DNA of 64,000 bases from Pseudomonas sp. R4-35-07 (lineage in GTDB: Bacteria > Pseudomonadota > Gammaproteobacteria > Pseudomonadales > Pseudomonadaceae), in contig NZ_CP027732.1 of NCBI RefSeq assembly GCF_003852235.1, positions 5,518,001 to 5,582,000 on the forward strand. The letters are read 5' to 3'. The position numbers were made by a program, and so were the translations under genes. Below, piece after piece: positions 56,772 to 64,000 of this stretch (the first letter of the stretch is position 1; each line of letters starts with the position of its first letter). The notes beneath the pieces were generated by a model. The model had not been told where the DNA came from. It saw only the letters and a list, made by a program, of their open reading frames with translations, and did not search any database.

Positions 56772-57995
56772 TTACGGTTTGGCCAGGTCCGGGAGGTCGC
56801 CGGTCAAGCCCAAGGCCTGGCGTACAAACAATGCCTTGGCTTCCGGCAGTTGGTCGACGATTTTCAAGCCGGCATTGCGCAGCCAGCGCAACGGCAGTTG
56901 ATCAGCCTGGAACAAACGCTCGAAACCTTCCATGGCCGCCATCAGCGCCAGGTTATGCGGCATGCGCCGCCGCTCGTAGCGGCTCAGCACCTTCACATCC
57001 GCCAGACGTTCACCACGTTCGTTGGCCGCCAGCAGCACTTCAGCCAGCACCGCAGCATCGAGAAACCCCAGGTTCACGCCCTGCCCCGCCAGCGGGTGGA
57101 TGACGTGGGCCGCATCGCCAATCAATGCCAGGCCTTCGGCCACATAGCGTTTGGCGTGGCGCTGACGCAACGGCACGCAGACGCGCGGGTCGGCGCTGAT
57201 CACGTTGCCGAGGCGCCCTTCAAAGGCACGCTCCAATTCATCACAAAAGCGTTCATCGTCCAGCGCCATCAGGCGCTCGGACTCCGCCGGCGTGGTCGAC
57301 CACACAATCGAGCACCAATCCTCTTGCCCATCGCGCACCAGCGGCAAAAACGCCAGCGGGCCGGTGTCGGTGAAGCGTTGCCACGCCGTGCGTCGGTGCG
57401 GCTGGCTGCTGCGTACGCTGGTCACGATGGCGTTATGCAGGTAATCCCATTCACGGGTGGGCGTGCCGGTCAGGCGGCGCACCGCCGAGTTGGCGCCGTC
57501 GGCGGCGACCACCAGCGGCGCGCGCAGCTTGCGCCCATCGGCCAGGGTCAGCAGCCAGTCATCGCCGGAACGGCGCATCTGCTCCAGGCGCGCATTGGCC
57601 AGCAGCCCCAGGTCGCAATCATGCAGGCGGTCCAGCAAGGCATCCTGGACCACGCGGTTCTCGACGATATGCCCCAGCACTTCGGCATGTACGCTGGCCG
57701 CCGAGAAGTGGATCTGCCCAGTGCCGCTGCCGTCCCACACGTGCATCTCGCCATACGGGCTGGCGCGGCGCTGGACGATGCCGTCCCACACGCCAAGGCG
57801 CTCCAGAATGCGCTGGCTGGCGGCGGACAGCGCACTCACCCGCGGTTCAAACGGCGCTGCCGGTTCGAACGGCTTGACGCTCAACGGACTGCCGTCAAGC
57901 AGCAACACCTGCAGGCCACTGCCCTGCAACGCCAGCGCCAGGGCGCTTCCGACCATTCCGGCCCCGACAATCAGCACATCTGCGTGCATGTCCAT
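56772..57995 (-). CDS. ubiI: Ubiquinone biosynthesis hydroxylase UbiI (VisC family)
   Basis: A 407-residue FAD monooxygenase hydroxylating the ubiquinone ring. The FAD-binding motif is DVLIVGAGMVGSALALALQG, the DG motif is PLVVAADGANSAVRRLTG, and GD is LIGDAAHVIHPLAGQGVNLG. It is a paralog of UbiH two genes upstream. The ATG at 57995 follows the stop of a small ORF by two bases. Which ring position each paralog modifies is assigned by gene order and family similarity. Confidence 0.9.
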   Translation of the reverse strand: MDMHADVLIVGAGMVGSALALALQGSGLQVLLLDGSPLSVKPFEPAAPFEPRVSALSAASQRILERLGVWDGIVQRRASPYGEMHVWDGSGTGQIHFSAASVHAEVLGHIVENRVVQDALLDRLHDCDLGLLANARLEQMRRSGDDWLLTLADGRKLRAPLVVAADGANSAVRRLTGTPTREWDYLHNAIVTSVRSSQPHRRTAWQRFTDTGPLAFLPLVRDGQEDWCSIVWSTTPAESERLMALDDERFCDELERAFEGRLGNVISADPRVCVPLRQRHAKRYVAEGLALIGDAAHVIHPLAGQGVNLGFLDAAVLAEVLLAANERGERLADVKVLSRYERRRMPHNLALMAAMEGFERLFQADQLPLRWLRNAGLKIVDQLPEAKALFVRQALGLTGDLPDLAKP

Positions 57996-57997
57996 AG

Positions 57998-58126
57998 TCA
58001 AGCCTGTCTCGCTGGCGGCTTGCGCCGCACGTAAAGGGTTTTGTCGACCCGCGCCACCAAGGTGCCGCAGCCGTCATGAATCTGAACCTTGTCGCGGCCC
58101 GGGTTCTCCATCAGCCACTTACGCAT
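57998..58126 (-). CDS. Small ORF filling the ubiH-ubiI gap
   Basis: A 42-residue frame starting at the ATG at 58126 (MRKWLMENPGRDKVQIHDGC, then GTLVARVDKTLYVRRKPPAR). It overlaps the end of ubiH by eight bases, and its TGA lies two bases before the ubiI ATG. The exact packing in the operon and a sensible strand-like sequence suggest a translated product. It is basic, with no signal or membrane segment. It might instead serve only as a translational coupler. Confidence 0.55.
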   Translation of the reverse strand: MRKWLMENPGRDKVQIHDGCGTLVARVDKTLYVRRKPPARQA

Positions 58127-59306
58127 CGGAGCGCGTGCCCAGGCCCATGGCCTGGCGGGCGAACCAGCGTTTGGCCGGCGGTAACAGGTCCAGGCCAAGC
58201 AGGCCCATGTTGCGCCCCAGCGCCACCAGCGGTTGCCCGCTGCCGAACAGGCGCGTGACCTGGTCGGAGAAACCCACGGTCAGTTGCTGGTCCAGGCGCT
58301 GGCGCTCGCGATAGCGTTGCAGTGTCGCCAGGTCACCCGGCACTGCCGGCCCGGCCAGCAAGGCTTCGGCCAGGGCATTGGCATCGCGCAGGGACAGGTT
58401 GAAACCCTGCCCGGCGATCGGGTGCAGGCTATGCGCGGCATTGCCGAGCACCACCAGGTGCGAGCGCACTTGCTCTTCCGCTTCCACCAGGCTCAGCGGA
58501 TACAGATGCCGCGCGCCCACTTGTTTCAGGGTGCCCAGGCGATAGCCGAACACGCCCTGCAATTCGCTCAGGAAACTGCGCTCATCCAGATTGGCCAGGC
58601 GCTGGGCGTCCATGCCGATGCGCGTCCAGACCAGCGCACAGCGGTTGTCGGGCAGCGGCAGCAAGGCCATCGGCCCCTCATCGGTGAAACGCTCGAACGC
58701 TTCGCCATTGTGGGCTTCGCTCGGGGTGATATTGGCGATCAGCGCGCTCTGGTTGTAGGGCCGGGTTTTCACGCCGATGCCAAGCTGCTCGCGCAGACCG
58801 GAGCGGCCGCCATCGGCCAATACCGCAAGGTCACACTCGAGTACGGTTTCGTCATTGAGGGTCAGGCGATAGCCGTCGGGCAGCGGCTCCATGCGCGTGA
58901 CTTCCGCCGGGCAGCGCCAGCTGACCACCTCTTTATCCAGGCCTTGCCACAGGCATTGGCCCAGCCAGGCGTTTTCCACCACGTAACCGAGGGCCGGCAC
59001 CCCCTCTTCCAGGGCTGACAGACGCGCGGTGGAGAAGCGTCCACGGTCGGACACATGAATCTGCTTGATCGGCTCGGCGCGACGGGAAATATCCTGCCAC
59101 ACGCCCAGGCGCTGATAGATCTGCCGGGCACCAAAGGACAACGCCGAAGAACGCGCATCGTAGCTCGGCTGATAGCTGTCACCCGGCGCGAAGGGTTCGA
59201 TCAGTGCGATTTTCCAGCCGCGCGCCTTGGCCCCGGCCTGCAACGCCAGGGCTAGGCTGGCGCCCACCAGACCGCCGCCGATGATCGCCAGGTTGACCCG
59301 GCTCAT
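58119..59306 (-). CDS. ubiH: Ubiquinone biosynthesis hydroxylase UbiH
   Basis: A 395-residue FAD monooxygenase. Motifs: LAIIGGGLVGASLALALQAG at the N-terminus, CDLAVLADGGRSGLREQLG, and VLGNAAHSLHPIAGQGFNLS. UbiH hydroxylates 2-polyprenyl-6-methoxyphenol. Its ATG overlaps the pepP stop by four bases. pepP-ubiH linkage is the classical arrangement in gammaproteobacteria. Confidence 0.94.
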   Translation of the reverse strand: MSRVNLAIIGGGLVGASLALALQAGAKARGWKIALIEPFAPGDSYQPSYDARSSALSFGARQIYQRLGVWQDISRRAEPIKQIHVSDRGRFSTARLSALEEGVPALGYVVENAWLGQCLWQGLDKEVVSWRCPAEVTRMEPLPDGYRLTLNDETVLECDLAVLADGGRSGLREQLGIGVKTRPYNQSALIANITPSEAHNGEAFERFTDEGPMALLPLPDNRCALVWTRIGMDAQRLANLDERSFLSELQGVFGYRLGTLKQVGARHLYPLSLVEAEEQVRSHLVVLGNAAHSLHPIAGQGFNLSLRDANALAEALLAGPAVPGDLATLQRYRERQRLDQQLTVGFSDQVTRLFGSGQPLVALGRNMGLLGLDLLPPAKRWFARQAMGLGTRSDA

Positions 59307-60625
59307 CGGGCAGCCGCCATCAGTGCTTCGATCTCGGCCACCGTCTTGGGCACCGCGCCGGTCAGGATTTCACAGCCTTGCTTGGTCACTATCACGTCGT
59401 CCTCGATGCGTACGCCAATGCCACGCCACTTCTTCGCTACGTTCTGGTTGTCCGGTGAAATATAGATCCCCGGCTCCACGGTCAAGGCCATGCCGACTTC
59501 CAGCACGCGCCATTCACCGCCCACTTTGTACTCGCCCACGTCATGCACATCCATGCCCAGCCAGTGGCCGGCGCGGTGCATGTAAAAGGCGCGGTAGGCC
59601 TCATTGGCGATCAACTCGTCAACGTCGCCTTGCAGCAACCCCAGCTTGACCAACCCGGCAGTGATGACCTGCACGGTCGCCTCATGCGCCTGGTTCCAAT
59701 GCTTGTTCGGCGCAATCTGCTTGAAGGCGGCTTCCTGGGAAGCCAGCACAATTTCGTAGATCGCCTTCTGTTCGGGCGAAAACTTGCCATTGACCGGCCA
59801 GGTGCGGGTGATGTCACTGGCGTAGCAGTCGATCTCGCAACCGGCGTCGATCAGCACCAGGTCGCCGTCCCTGAGCAGCGCGTCATTCTGCTGGTAATGC
59901 AGGATGCAGCTGTTACGCCCGGACGCGACGATGGAGCCATAGGCCGGCATTTTCGCGCCGCCCTTGCGGAATTCGTAATCCAGCTCGGCTTCCAGGCTGA
60001 ACTCGTGCAGGCCGGCACGGCTGGCCTGCATCGCCCGCACATGGGCCGCGCAGGAAATCCGCGCCGCCTCGCGCATCACCTTCACTTCCGCCGCCGATTT
60101 ATACAGGCGCATGTCGTGCAACAGATGATCCAGGGCAACGAATTCGTTCGGCGGCTGGGCACCCAGGTGCGCTTTGGAGCGGATCACGTTGATCCACTCC
60201 ATCACGTGCCGGTCGAATTCGGCATTGCTGCCCATGGCTGAATACACCCGGTCACGGCCTTCGATCAGGCCGGGCAGGATGTCGTCGATGTCGGTGATGG
60301 GAAACGCGTCGTCAGCCCCGTAATCACGGATCGCGCCTTCGGTGCCGGCGCGCAGGCCATCCCACAATTCGCGTTCGGCGTTGCGTTCGCGGCAGAACAG
60401 CACGTACTCGCCATGCTGGCGACCGGGCATCAGCACGATCACCGCTTGCGGTTCGGGAAAACCGCTCAGGTACTGGAAGTCGCTGTCCTGGCGGTAGACA
60501 TGCTCCACATCACGATTGCGGATCGCCACGGCGGCGGCCGGCAGGATCGCGATGCTGTTGGGTTCCATCTGCGCCATGAGCGCCTTGCGGCGACGGGTGT
60601 ATTCCGCTTTGGGGATATGGATCAT
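59303..60625 (-). CDS. pepP: Xaa-Pro aminopeptidase PepP
   Basis: A 440-residue creatinase-fold (pita-bread) metallopeptidase that removes N-terminal residues before proline. The N-terminal domain begins HIPKAEYTRRRKALMAQME. Metal ligands sit in LVLIDAGCEIDCYASDITRT (two aspartates), HRAGHWLGMDVHDVG (histidine), LTVEPGIYI (glutamate) and GVRIEDDVIVT (glutamate). It lies between the UPF0149 gene and ubiH. Confidence 0.96.
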   Translation of the reverse strand: MIHIPKAEYTRRRKALMAQMEPNSIAILPAAAVAIRNRDVEHVYRQDSDFQYLSGFPEPQAVIVLMPGRQHGEYVLFCRERNAERELWDGLRAGTEGAIRDYGADDAFPITDIDDILPGLIEGRDRVYSAMGSNAEFDRHVMEWINVIRSKAHLGAQPPNEFVALDHLLHDMRLYKSAAEVKVMREAARISCAAHVRAMQASRAGLHEFSLEAELDYEFRKGGAKMPAYGSIVASGRNSCILHYQQNDALLRDGDLVLIDAGCEIDCYASDITRTWPVNGKFSPEQKAIYEIVLASQEAAFKQIAPNKHWNQAHEATVQVITAGLVKLGLLQGDVDELIANEAYRAFYMHRAGHWLGMDVHDVGEYKVGGEWRVLEVGMALTVEPGIYISPDNQNVAKKWRGIGVRIEDDVIVTKQGCEILTGAVPKTVAEIEALMAAAR

Positions 60626-60662
60626 GGACAGATGGGCTTCCTCGTTTAGTGCAGCGACGGCC

Positions 60663-61220
60663 TTAGTGCAACGACGGCTTAGCAGCGACCGGTTCAGCGG
60701 ACTTTTTGGTCTCGGTGAACAACAGCAACGGCGCGACGCGCAGGTATTCCATGACTTCCATGTAGTCGCCCTCGCCGTCCTCGGACTCTTCCAGGGCGTC
60801 TTGCACCTGGGAGATGGCTGCCAGGTCCTGCAGCACCTCCTTGGCGTCGGTGCTCAGCTCCAGGCCACCGGCGTTCACGCCGAAACCGTGGAGGAAACCC
60901 TGGCACCACTGGCCCAGCGCGGCGGCGCGTTCGGCCAGCGGCGCATCGTCGGTGGGCAGCAGCAGGACCACGGTGACGTCATCACCGGTCAGCTCGCCCT
61001 TGACCATCTCTTGCAGGCCGATCAGCGCATTGCGCACGTTTTCTTCGGGTTCTTTCTCCAGCAGCTCGGCCACATCGGCCAGCCAGTTGTCGGCATCGAA
61101 GCCGACACCGGTGCAGCTGCGGCCCAACAGCACGCCGTGCAGTTCGGCAGGCGAGCAAGGATGGCCGCTGGTGCTCAGCAGTTTGGAAAAAGCGTCGTAC
61201 GGGGAGTTCTGAATGGGCAT
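60663..61220 (-). CDS. UPF0149/YgfB-family protein
   Basis: A 185-residue acidic helical protein beginning [20 protein letters not shown]. It has [20 protein letters not shown] and [20 protein letters not shown], characteristic of the YgfB/YecA-like UPF0149 family. It is the first gene of the pepP-ubiH-ubiI transcript, 37 bases before pepP, and diverges from the TIGR02449 gene. In P. aeruginosa a YgfB homologue affects the AmpDh3/beta-lactamase pathway; whether that holds here is inference. Confidence 0.9.
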   Translation of the reverse strand: MPIQNSPYDAFSKLLSTSGHPCSPAELHGVLLGRSCTGVGFDADNWLADVAELLEKEPEENVRNALIGLQEMVKGELTGDDVTVVLLLPTDDAPLAERAAALGQWCQGFLHGFGVNAGGLELSTDAKEVLQDLAAISQVQDALEESEDGEGDYMEVMEYLRVAPLLLFTETKKSAEPVAAKPSLH

Positions 61221-61357
61221 GGTGAGCTAGGCGCCAGACGGCGCAATGTCTAGAATGGAGCGCTGTATCCTAGCACCGGCAGACGTACCAAGACTATCGA
61301 GGACGTCAGATCGTTTATCCTGCAGTTGCCATTCATCAGACAATCCAGTGGAACCCA

Positions 61358-61567
61358 ATGGAAGACACCGACCTGCAAGCGCTGATGGCCAGACTCGAAC
61401 TGCTAATTGATCGGGTCGAGCAACTTAAGAGTCAAAACGGACTCCTACTAGCTCAGGAAAAAACCTGGCGCGAGGAACGCGCTCACCTCATTGAAAAAAA
61501 CGAAATCGCCCGGCGTAAGGTCGAATCGATGATTTCGCGCCTGAAGGCCCTGGAGCAAGACTCATGA
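61358..61567 (+). CDS. TIGR02449-family coiled-coil protein
   Basis: A 69-residue protein that is a heptad coiled coil throughout (LMARLELLIDRVEQLKSQNG, then REERAHLIEKNEIARRKVES). It resembles ZapB-like factors and overlaps the zapA start by four bases (ATGA at 61564-61567), which suggests a joint role in cell division. Confidence 0.9.
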   Translation: MEDTDLQALMARLELLIDRVEQLKSQNGLLLAQEKTWREERAHLIEKNEIARRKVESMISRLKALEQDS

Positions 61568-61881
61568 GTTCAAGCAATAGCGTTACCGTGCAGATCCTCG
61601 ACAAAGAATATTCGATCATCTGCCCCCAGGAAGAGCGCAGCAACCTGGTGAGCGCTGCCCGCTACCTGGACGGCAAGATGCGCGAAATCCGCAGCAGCGG
61701 CAAAGTGATCGGCGCCGACCGCATCGCCGTGATGGCCGCGCTGAACATTACCCACGACCTGCTGCATAAGCAGGAGCGCCCTGACGTGCAGGCCAGCGGC
61801 TCGACCCGCGAGCAAGTGCGTGACCTGCTCGAACGCGTTGATCTGGTGCTTTCCACCGATTCAGACGCACCCAAGGGCTGA
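61564..61881 (+). CDS. zapA: Cell division protein ZapA
   Basis: A 105-residue FtsZ-bundling protein. The N-terminal part SNSVTVQILDKEYSIICPQE and EERSNLVSAARYLDGKMREI followed by ADRIAVMAALNITHDLL are typical of ZapA, with a C-terminal coiled coil. It lies just upstream of 6S RNA, as in other gammaproteobacteria. Confidence 0.95.
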   Translation: MSSSNSVTVQILDKEYSIICPQEERSNLVSAARYLDGKMREIRSSGKVIGADRIAVMAALNITHDLLHKQERPDVQASGSTREQVRDLLERVDLVLSTDSDAPKG

Positions 61882-61915
61882 TTGCCGAGTCTGTTTAAGG
61901 TATACTCGCCCCACT

Positions 61916-62089
61916 CCCTGGCGTGCTTGCCAGTCGGCGATGTCCCGGAGCCGATTCGCACTACCCTGGAAGTTGCACGTTGGGCTGGTGTGCATGTCCG
62001 CTAGACGGAAAGCCTTAAAGCCTACTGCTTCTTCCACCTTGAACTTTCGGGTTCAAGGGCTTAGTCGACAGCGGTTCTGTCGGGGAGCC
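61916..62089 (+). ncRNA. ssrS: 6S RNA (SsrS)
   Basis: About 174 bases from CCCTGGCGTGCTTGCCAGTC to GTCGGGGAGCC. The conserved segments CGGTGATGTCCC-like (CGGCGATGTCCCGGAGCCGA), TGTGCATGTCCGC, GACGGAAAGCCTTAA, and the hairpin CCTTGAACTTTCGGGTTCAAGG match Pseudomonas 6S RNA. The ends pair to form the closing stem of the open-promoter mimic. It binds sigma-70 RNA polymerase in stationary phase. A TATACT -10 lies at 61901-61906, and zapA-ssrS-cyclo-ligase order is conserved. Confidence 0.95.
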
Positions 62090-62103
62090 TGAATTTCCAA
62101 ACT

Positions 62104-62133
62104 CAATGCCAGTCCCAGGACTGGCATTGTTTT
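62104..62133 (+). terminator. Terminator after 6S RNA
   Basis: CAATGCCAGTCC and GGACTGGCATTG form a 12-base perfect stem, followed by TTTTAT. It can end ssrS before the cyclo-ligase gene, partially allowing read-through. Confidence 0.85.
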
Positions 62134-62148
62134 ATGAGCCGAAAAGCC

Positions 62149-62778
62149 ATGACCCAACCTGCGCCGCTTTCCCGTCCGCAACTTCGACGCATGTTGCGCA
62201 ACGCCCGCCGCGCCCTCACGCCCCGCGAGCAGCGCCAGGCCGCCTGCGGCCTGTATCGGCAACTGGCACAGCACCCGCTGTTTCGCAGGGCCAAACATAT
62301 TTCCTTATATTTACCGACGGACGGCGAAATCGATCCGCGCCTGCTGCTGCGCGCTGCCCAGCGCCGGGGTAAGGCCACCTACCTGCCCGTACTGAGTGCG
62401 TGGCCACGTACCAAGATGGTGTTCCAACGCGTGCGGCCTGGGGATAAGTTGTTGCCCAACCGCTTTCGCATTCTGGAGCCACGGGCCAATGCCCGGTGCC
62501 AACGCAAGGTGTGGGCGCTGGACCTGGTGCTGCTGCCGCTGGTGGGGTTCGATAATGAGGGCGGGCGATTGGGCATGGGAGGCGGATTCTATGACCGCAG
62601 CCTGGCCTACCTTGCCAGGCGAAAAAACTGGCGCAAGCCGACGCTGTTGGGGCTGGCCCATGAATGTCAGCAAGTCGATCGCCTGGCGCAGGCGAGCTGG
62701 GACGTGCCGCTGGCGGGCACTGTCACCGATAAGCAATGGTTTGTCGCAGAAACGTCGCAGGAACCGCGACGCGTTTAA
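62149..62778 (+). CDS. 5-formyltetrahydrofolate cyclo-ligase
   Basis: A 209-residue ATP-dependent enzyme converting 5-formyl-THF to 5,10-methenyl-THF (YgfA/Fau family). Motifs: RRMLRNARRALTPREQRQAA, LYLPTDGEIDPR, RKVWALDLVLLPLVGFDNEG and the nucleotide site LGMGGGFYDRSLAYL. The ATG at 62149 is preferred over the one at 62134, which falls at the end of the terminator; either is possible. Confidence 0.93.
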   Translation: MTQPAPLSRPQLRRMLRNARRALTPREQRQAACGLYRQLAQHPLFRRAKHISLYLPTDGEIDPRLLLRAAQRRGKATYLPVLSAWPRTKMVFQRVRPGDKLLPNRFRILEPRANARCQRKVWALDLVLLPLVGFDNEGGRLGMGGGFYDRSLAYLARRKNWRKPTLLGLAHECQQVDRLAQASWDVPLAGTVTDKQWFVAETSQEPRRV

Positions 62779-62785
62779 AACCGTG

Positions 62786-62932
62786 TTAACGCTTGAATTG
62801 CTGTTGCACAGGCGAGAGTTCAACTGGCGCATCGGTCTTGTTCGACCACAGGCTCTGGGCATACCCGGTGGTCACGACGCCCAGACCAAACAAAATTACC
62901 AAAATCCATAGTAAATCCGGTTTACGTTGCAT
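62786..62932 (-). CDS. Small single-pass membrane protein (48 aa)
   Basis: A frame of 48 codons: MQRKPDLLWILVILFGLGVV, then TTGYAQSLWSNKTDAPVELS and a short QQQFKR tail. One membrane helix (LLWILVILFGLGVVTTGYA) follows a positively charged start, so the C-terminus should be periplasmic. AAGGGGGG lies about six bases upstream of the ATG. It is convergent with the cyclo-ligase gene and divergent from the EVE gene. No function is known to me; the coding signals are good. Confidence 0.8.
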   Translation of the reverse strand: MQRKPDLLWILVILFGLGVVTTGYAQSLWSNKTDAPVELSPVQQQFKR

Positions 62933-63126
62933 CGATTGCCCCCCTTCAGGCACCTCGTACACGATGACAACAACGTTCCAAAGTAGTCCGTTGCGGCTGT
63001 ACCAAGCTTAAAAGCCGGCATTCTGCGGTAACGTGAACCAACACGCAAACCTTGACGCCAACCGACTGTCGGTTTGTCATGGCATTGCCCGACAACTTGC
63101 CCAATGCCTTTCTCAGGAGCCCCGAA

Positions 63127-63576
63127 ATGGCCTACTGGCTGATGAAATCCGAGCCCGACGAGCTCTCCATCAACGACCTGGAAAAGCTCGGCAACACGCG
63201 CTGGGACGGGGTTCGCAACTACCAGGCGCGCAATTTCCTGCGCGCCATGGCGGTGTGCGATGAGTTTTTCTTCTATCACTCCAGTTGTCCGGAGCCGGGT
63301 ATTGCCGGTATCGGCAAAATTATCCAGGCCGCCTACCCCGACCCCACCGCGCTGGAACCGGACAGCCATTATTTCGACGCCAAGGCCAGCGCGGAGAAAA
63401 ATCCGTGGAGTGCTATCAATGTGGCGCACGTCCAGACGTTTCCCAAAGTACTGGGCCTGGGCTACCTGAAACAGCAAGCCTCCCTCGCCGAGTTGCCACT
63501 GGTGCAGAAGGGCAGCCGGCTTTCGGTGATGTCGGTCACGCCGGAGCAGTGGGCTGCGATTCTTCGACTGCTTTAA
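63127..63576 (+). CDS. EVE-domain protein (YTH/PUA-like)
   Basis: A 149-residue single EVE domain: MAYWLMKSEPDELSINDLEK, WDGVRNYQARNFLRAM, DEFFFYHSSCPEPGIAGIGK and the C-terminal GSRLSVMSVTPEQWAAIL. EVE domains are related to YTH and PUA folds and are thought to read modified bases in nucleic acids. The start at 63127 removes an unlikely 25-residue extension. Neighbour order with the cyclo-ligase and zapA is conserved in Pseudomonas. Confidence 0.94.
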   Translation: MAYWLMKSEPDELSINDLEKLGNTRWDGVRNYQARNFLRAMAVCDEFFFYHSSCPEPGIAGIGKIIQAAYPDPTALEPDSHYFDAKASAEKNPWSAINVAHVQTFPKVLGLGYLKQQASLAELPLVQKGSRLSVMSVTPEQWAAILRLL

Positions 63577-63898
63577 CTGTTCCGATGCTGTTGCTATCAG
63601 GCGGCAGTATGCCACTGGACCGGGATGCAGGGTATGTGTGATGTACCGGACTTACTGGCGCGGGGATTGACTGTTGTTTTTTTGCGGTGGCGCTGTCGCG
63701 GTTCAGGAGAAGTCTTGGCTCTTGAGACAAGCATCTAAGACCCTTCGGTTATAAAAAGAAAAGAAATCAGAAAAAACAACATAAAGAACTGTCACTTATG
63801 ACAGTAGCTGGCTCTTTCTCCTTAGTGCTTACTTTGGCGTAACGGTTGCCACCGAAAACTTGAGCAACTGGTCACACTCATTACTTCAGGGAATAGCC
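63577..63898. other. Non-coding gap before the last gene
   Basis: A 322-base gap without a credible ORF. From about 63740 the composition shifts to AT-rich (e.g. AAAAAGAAAAGAAATCAG), and an inverted repeat lies at 63789-63804, so it likely holds the promoter and operator of the gene at 63899. Confidence 0.5.
63789..63804. promoter_or_regulatory. Operator-like inverted repeat CTGTCA-N4-TGACAG
   Basis: CTGTCACTTATGACAG is a perfect 6+6 inverted repeat, about 95 bases before the start of the last gene. Its size and AT-rich setting suit a dimeric regulator site. Confidence 0.45.
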
Positions 63899-64000
63899 AT
63901 GCCTGACATAACGACATCCAAACACTCCGAATGTGGCGATATTACTACCATCACTATCGATAAAAACAACCCCACGGGAATAATGACCGTAACAGGAGAA
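63899..64000 (+). CDS. Unknown protein, 5' end only
   Basis: An ATG with CAGGGA eight bases upstream opens 34 codons to the window edge: MPDITTSKHSECGDITTITI, then DKNNPTGIMTVTGE. The sequence is rich in T, I and D with no signal peptide. Its base composition is clearly lower in GC than the neighbours, which suggests acquired DNA. The family cannot be recognised from this length. Confidence 0.6.
   Translation, partial: MPDITTSKHSECGDITTITIDKNNPTGIMTVTGE

Noticed and set aside
62896..63615. 239-codon frame opposite the EVE gene
   Set aside because: Antisense shadow; the true minus-strand gene here is the short one at 62786-62932 in another frame.

Overview
The window is typical chromosomal sequence of the Pseudomonas fluorescens group. 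GC is high, coding density is high, and gene content and order recall several separate blocks of the P. aeruginosa chromosome: rppH with a HAD phosphatase, ilvA/rpiA, serA, spu, ssu, argA/argE, gcv, and ubiI-ubiH-pepP-zapA-ssrS. About fifteen intergenic spaces carry a REP-type repeat (core GTGGGAGGGGGCTTGC with inverted partners), as expected for this group. No transposase, integrase, CRISPR array, rRNA or tRNA gene was seen. Identifications come from reading motifs and gene order; no database search was run.

Left part (1-21.7 kb). The 5' part of rppH is followed by a HAD phosphatase, a membrane operon in which an SDR/DoxX-like fusion is flanked by two DUF2269 proteins, divergent ilvA and rpiA, and a secreted M28 peptidase fused to an autotransporter barrel. 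Then come two tandem SdiA-regulated-type beta-propeller proteins, a fumarylacetoacetase-family protein, and a D-2-hydroxyglutarate dehydrogenase divergent from serA. These last two belong together chemically, because SerA can make D-2-hydroxyglutarate as it oxidises phosphoglycerate. A run of periplasmic and small enzymes follows: DUF4399, an abnormally short solute-binding protein, a 2OG-Fe(II) oxygenase, DUF2059, an alpha/beta hydrolase, a CPC thioredoxin-like protein, an HacB-like acyl-homoserine-lactone acylase and a GlxA-type regulator.

Middle part (21.8-46 kb). An HD-domain hydrolase precedes the polyamine locus. spuB-C-D-E-F-G-H, transcribed leftward, encodes glutamylation, transamination and ABC uptake of putrescine/spermidine. 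A second glutamine-synthetase-like gene (spuI) diverges from it, followed by a TetR regulator. The amidotransferase spuA is not in the gap between the two synthetase genes. Next is a sulfonate operon, ssuE-A-D-C-B plus a TOBE/Mop protein, with the sulfur-linked 1-Cys peroxiredoxin lsfA and an OprD-family porin. It is followed by argE and argA, and by a CYTH/CHAD triphosphatase.

Right part (46-64 kb). An Lrp regulator diverges from a small ACT-like protein. Then come an orphan GspE-type ATPase, an SPFH/NfeD membrane pair, DUF2388 and a DegT aminotransferase. gcvT-gcvH follows without adjacent gcvP, then an FbpA/FbpB-type iron uptake pair, and the operon UPF0149-pepP-ubiH-small ORF-ubiI. The final genes are TIGR02449, zapA, 6S RNA (ssrS), 5-formyltetrahydrofolate cyclo-ligase, a 48-residue membrane protein, an EVE-domain protein, and the start of a lower-GC unknown gene cut by the window edge.

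Most of the window is conserved core genome. The least explained parts are the DUF2269-SDR-DUF2269 membrane module, the M28 autotransporter, the paired beta-propeller proteins, the GlxA/HD pair, the Lrp/ACT-like pair, and the short unannotated ORFs at 57998, 62786 and 63899. I see no convincing novel multi-gene defence or mobile system.
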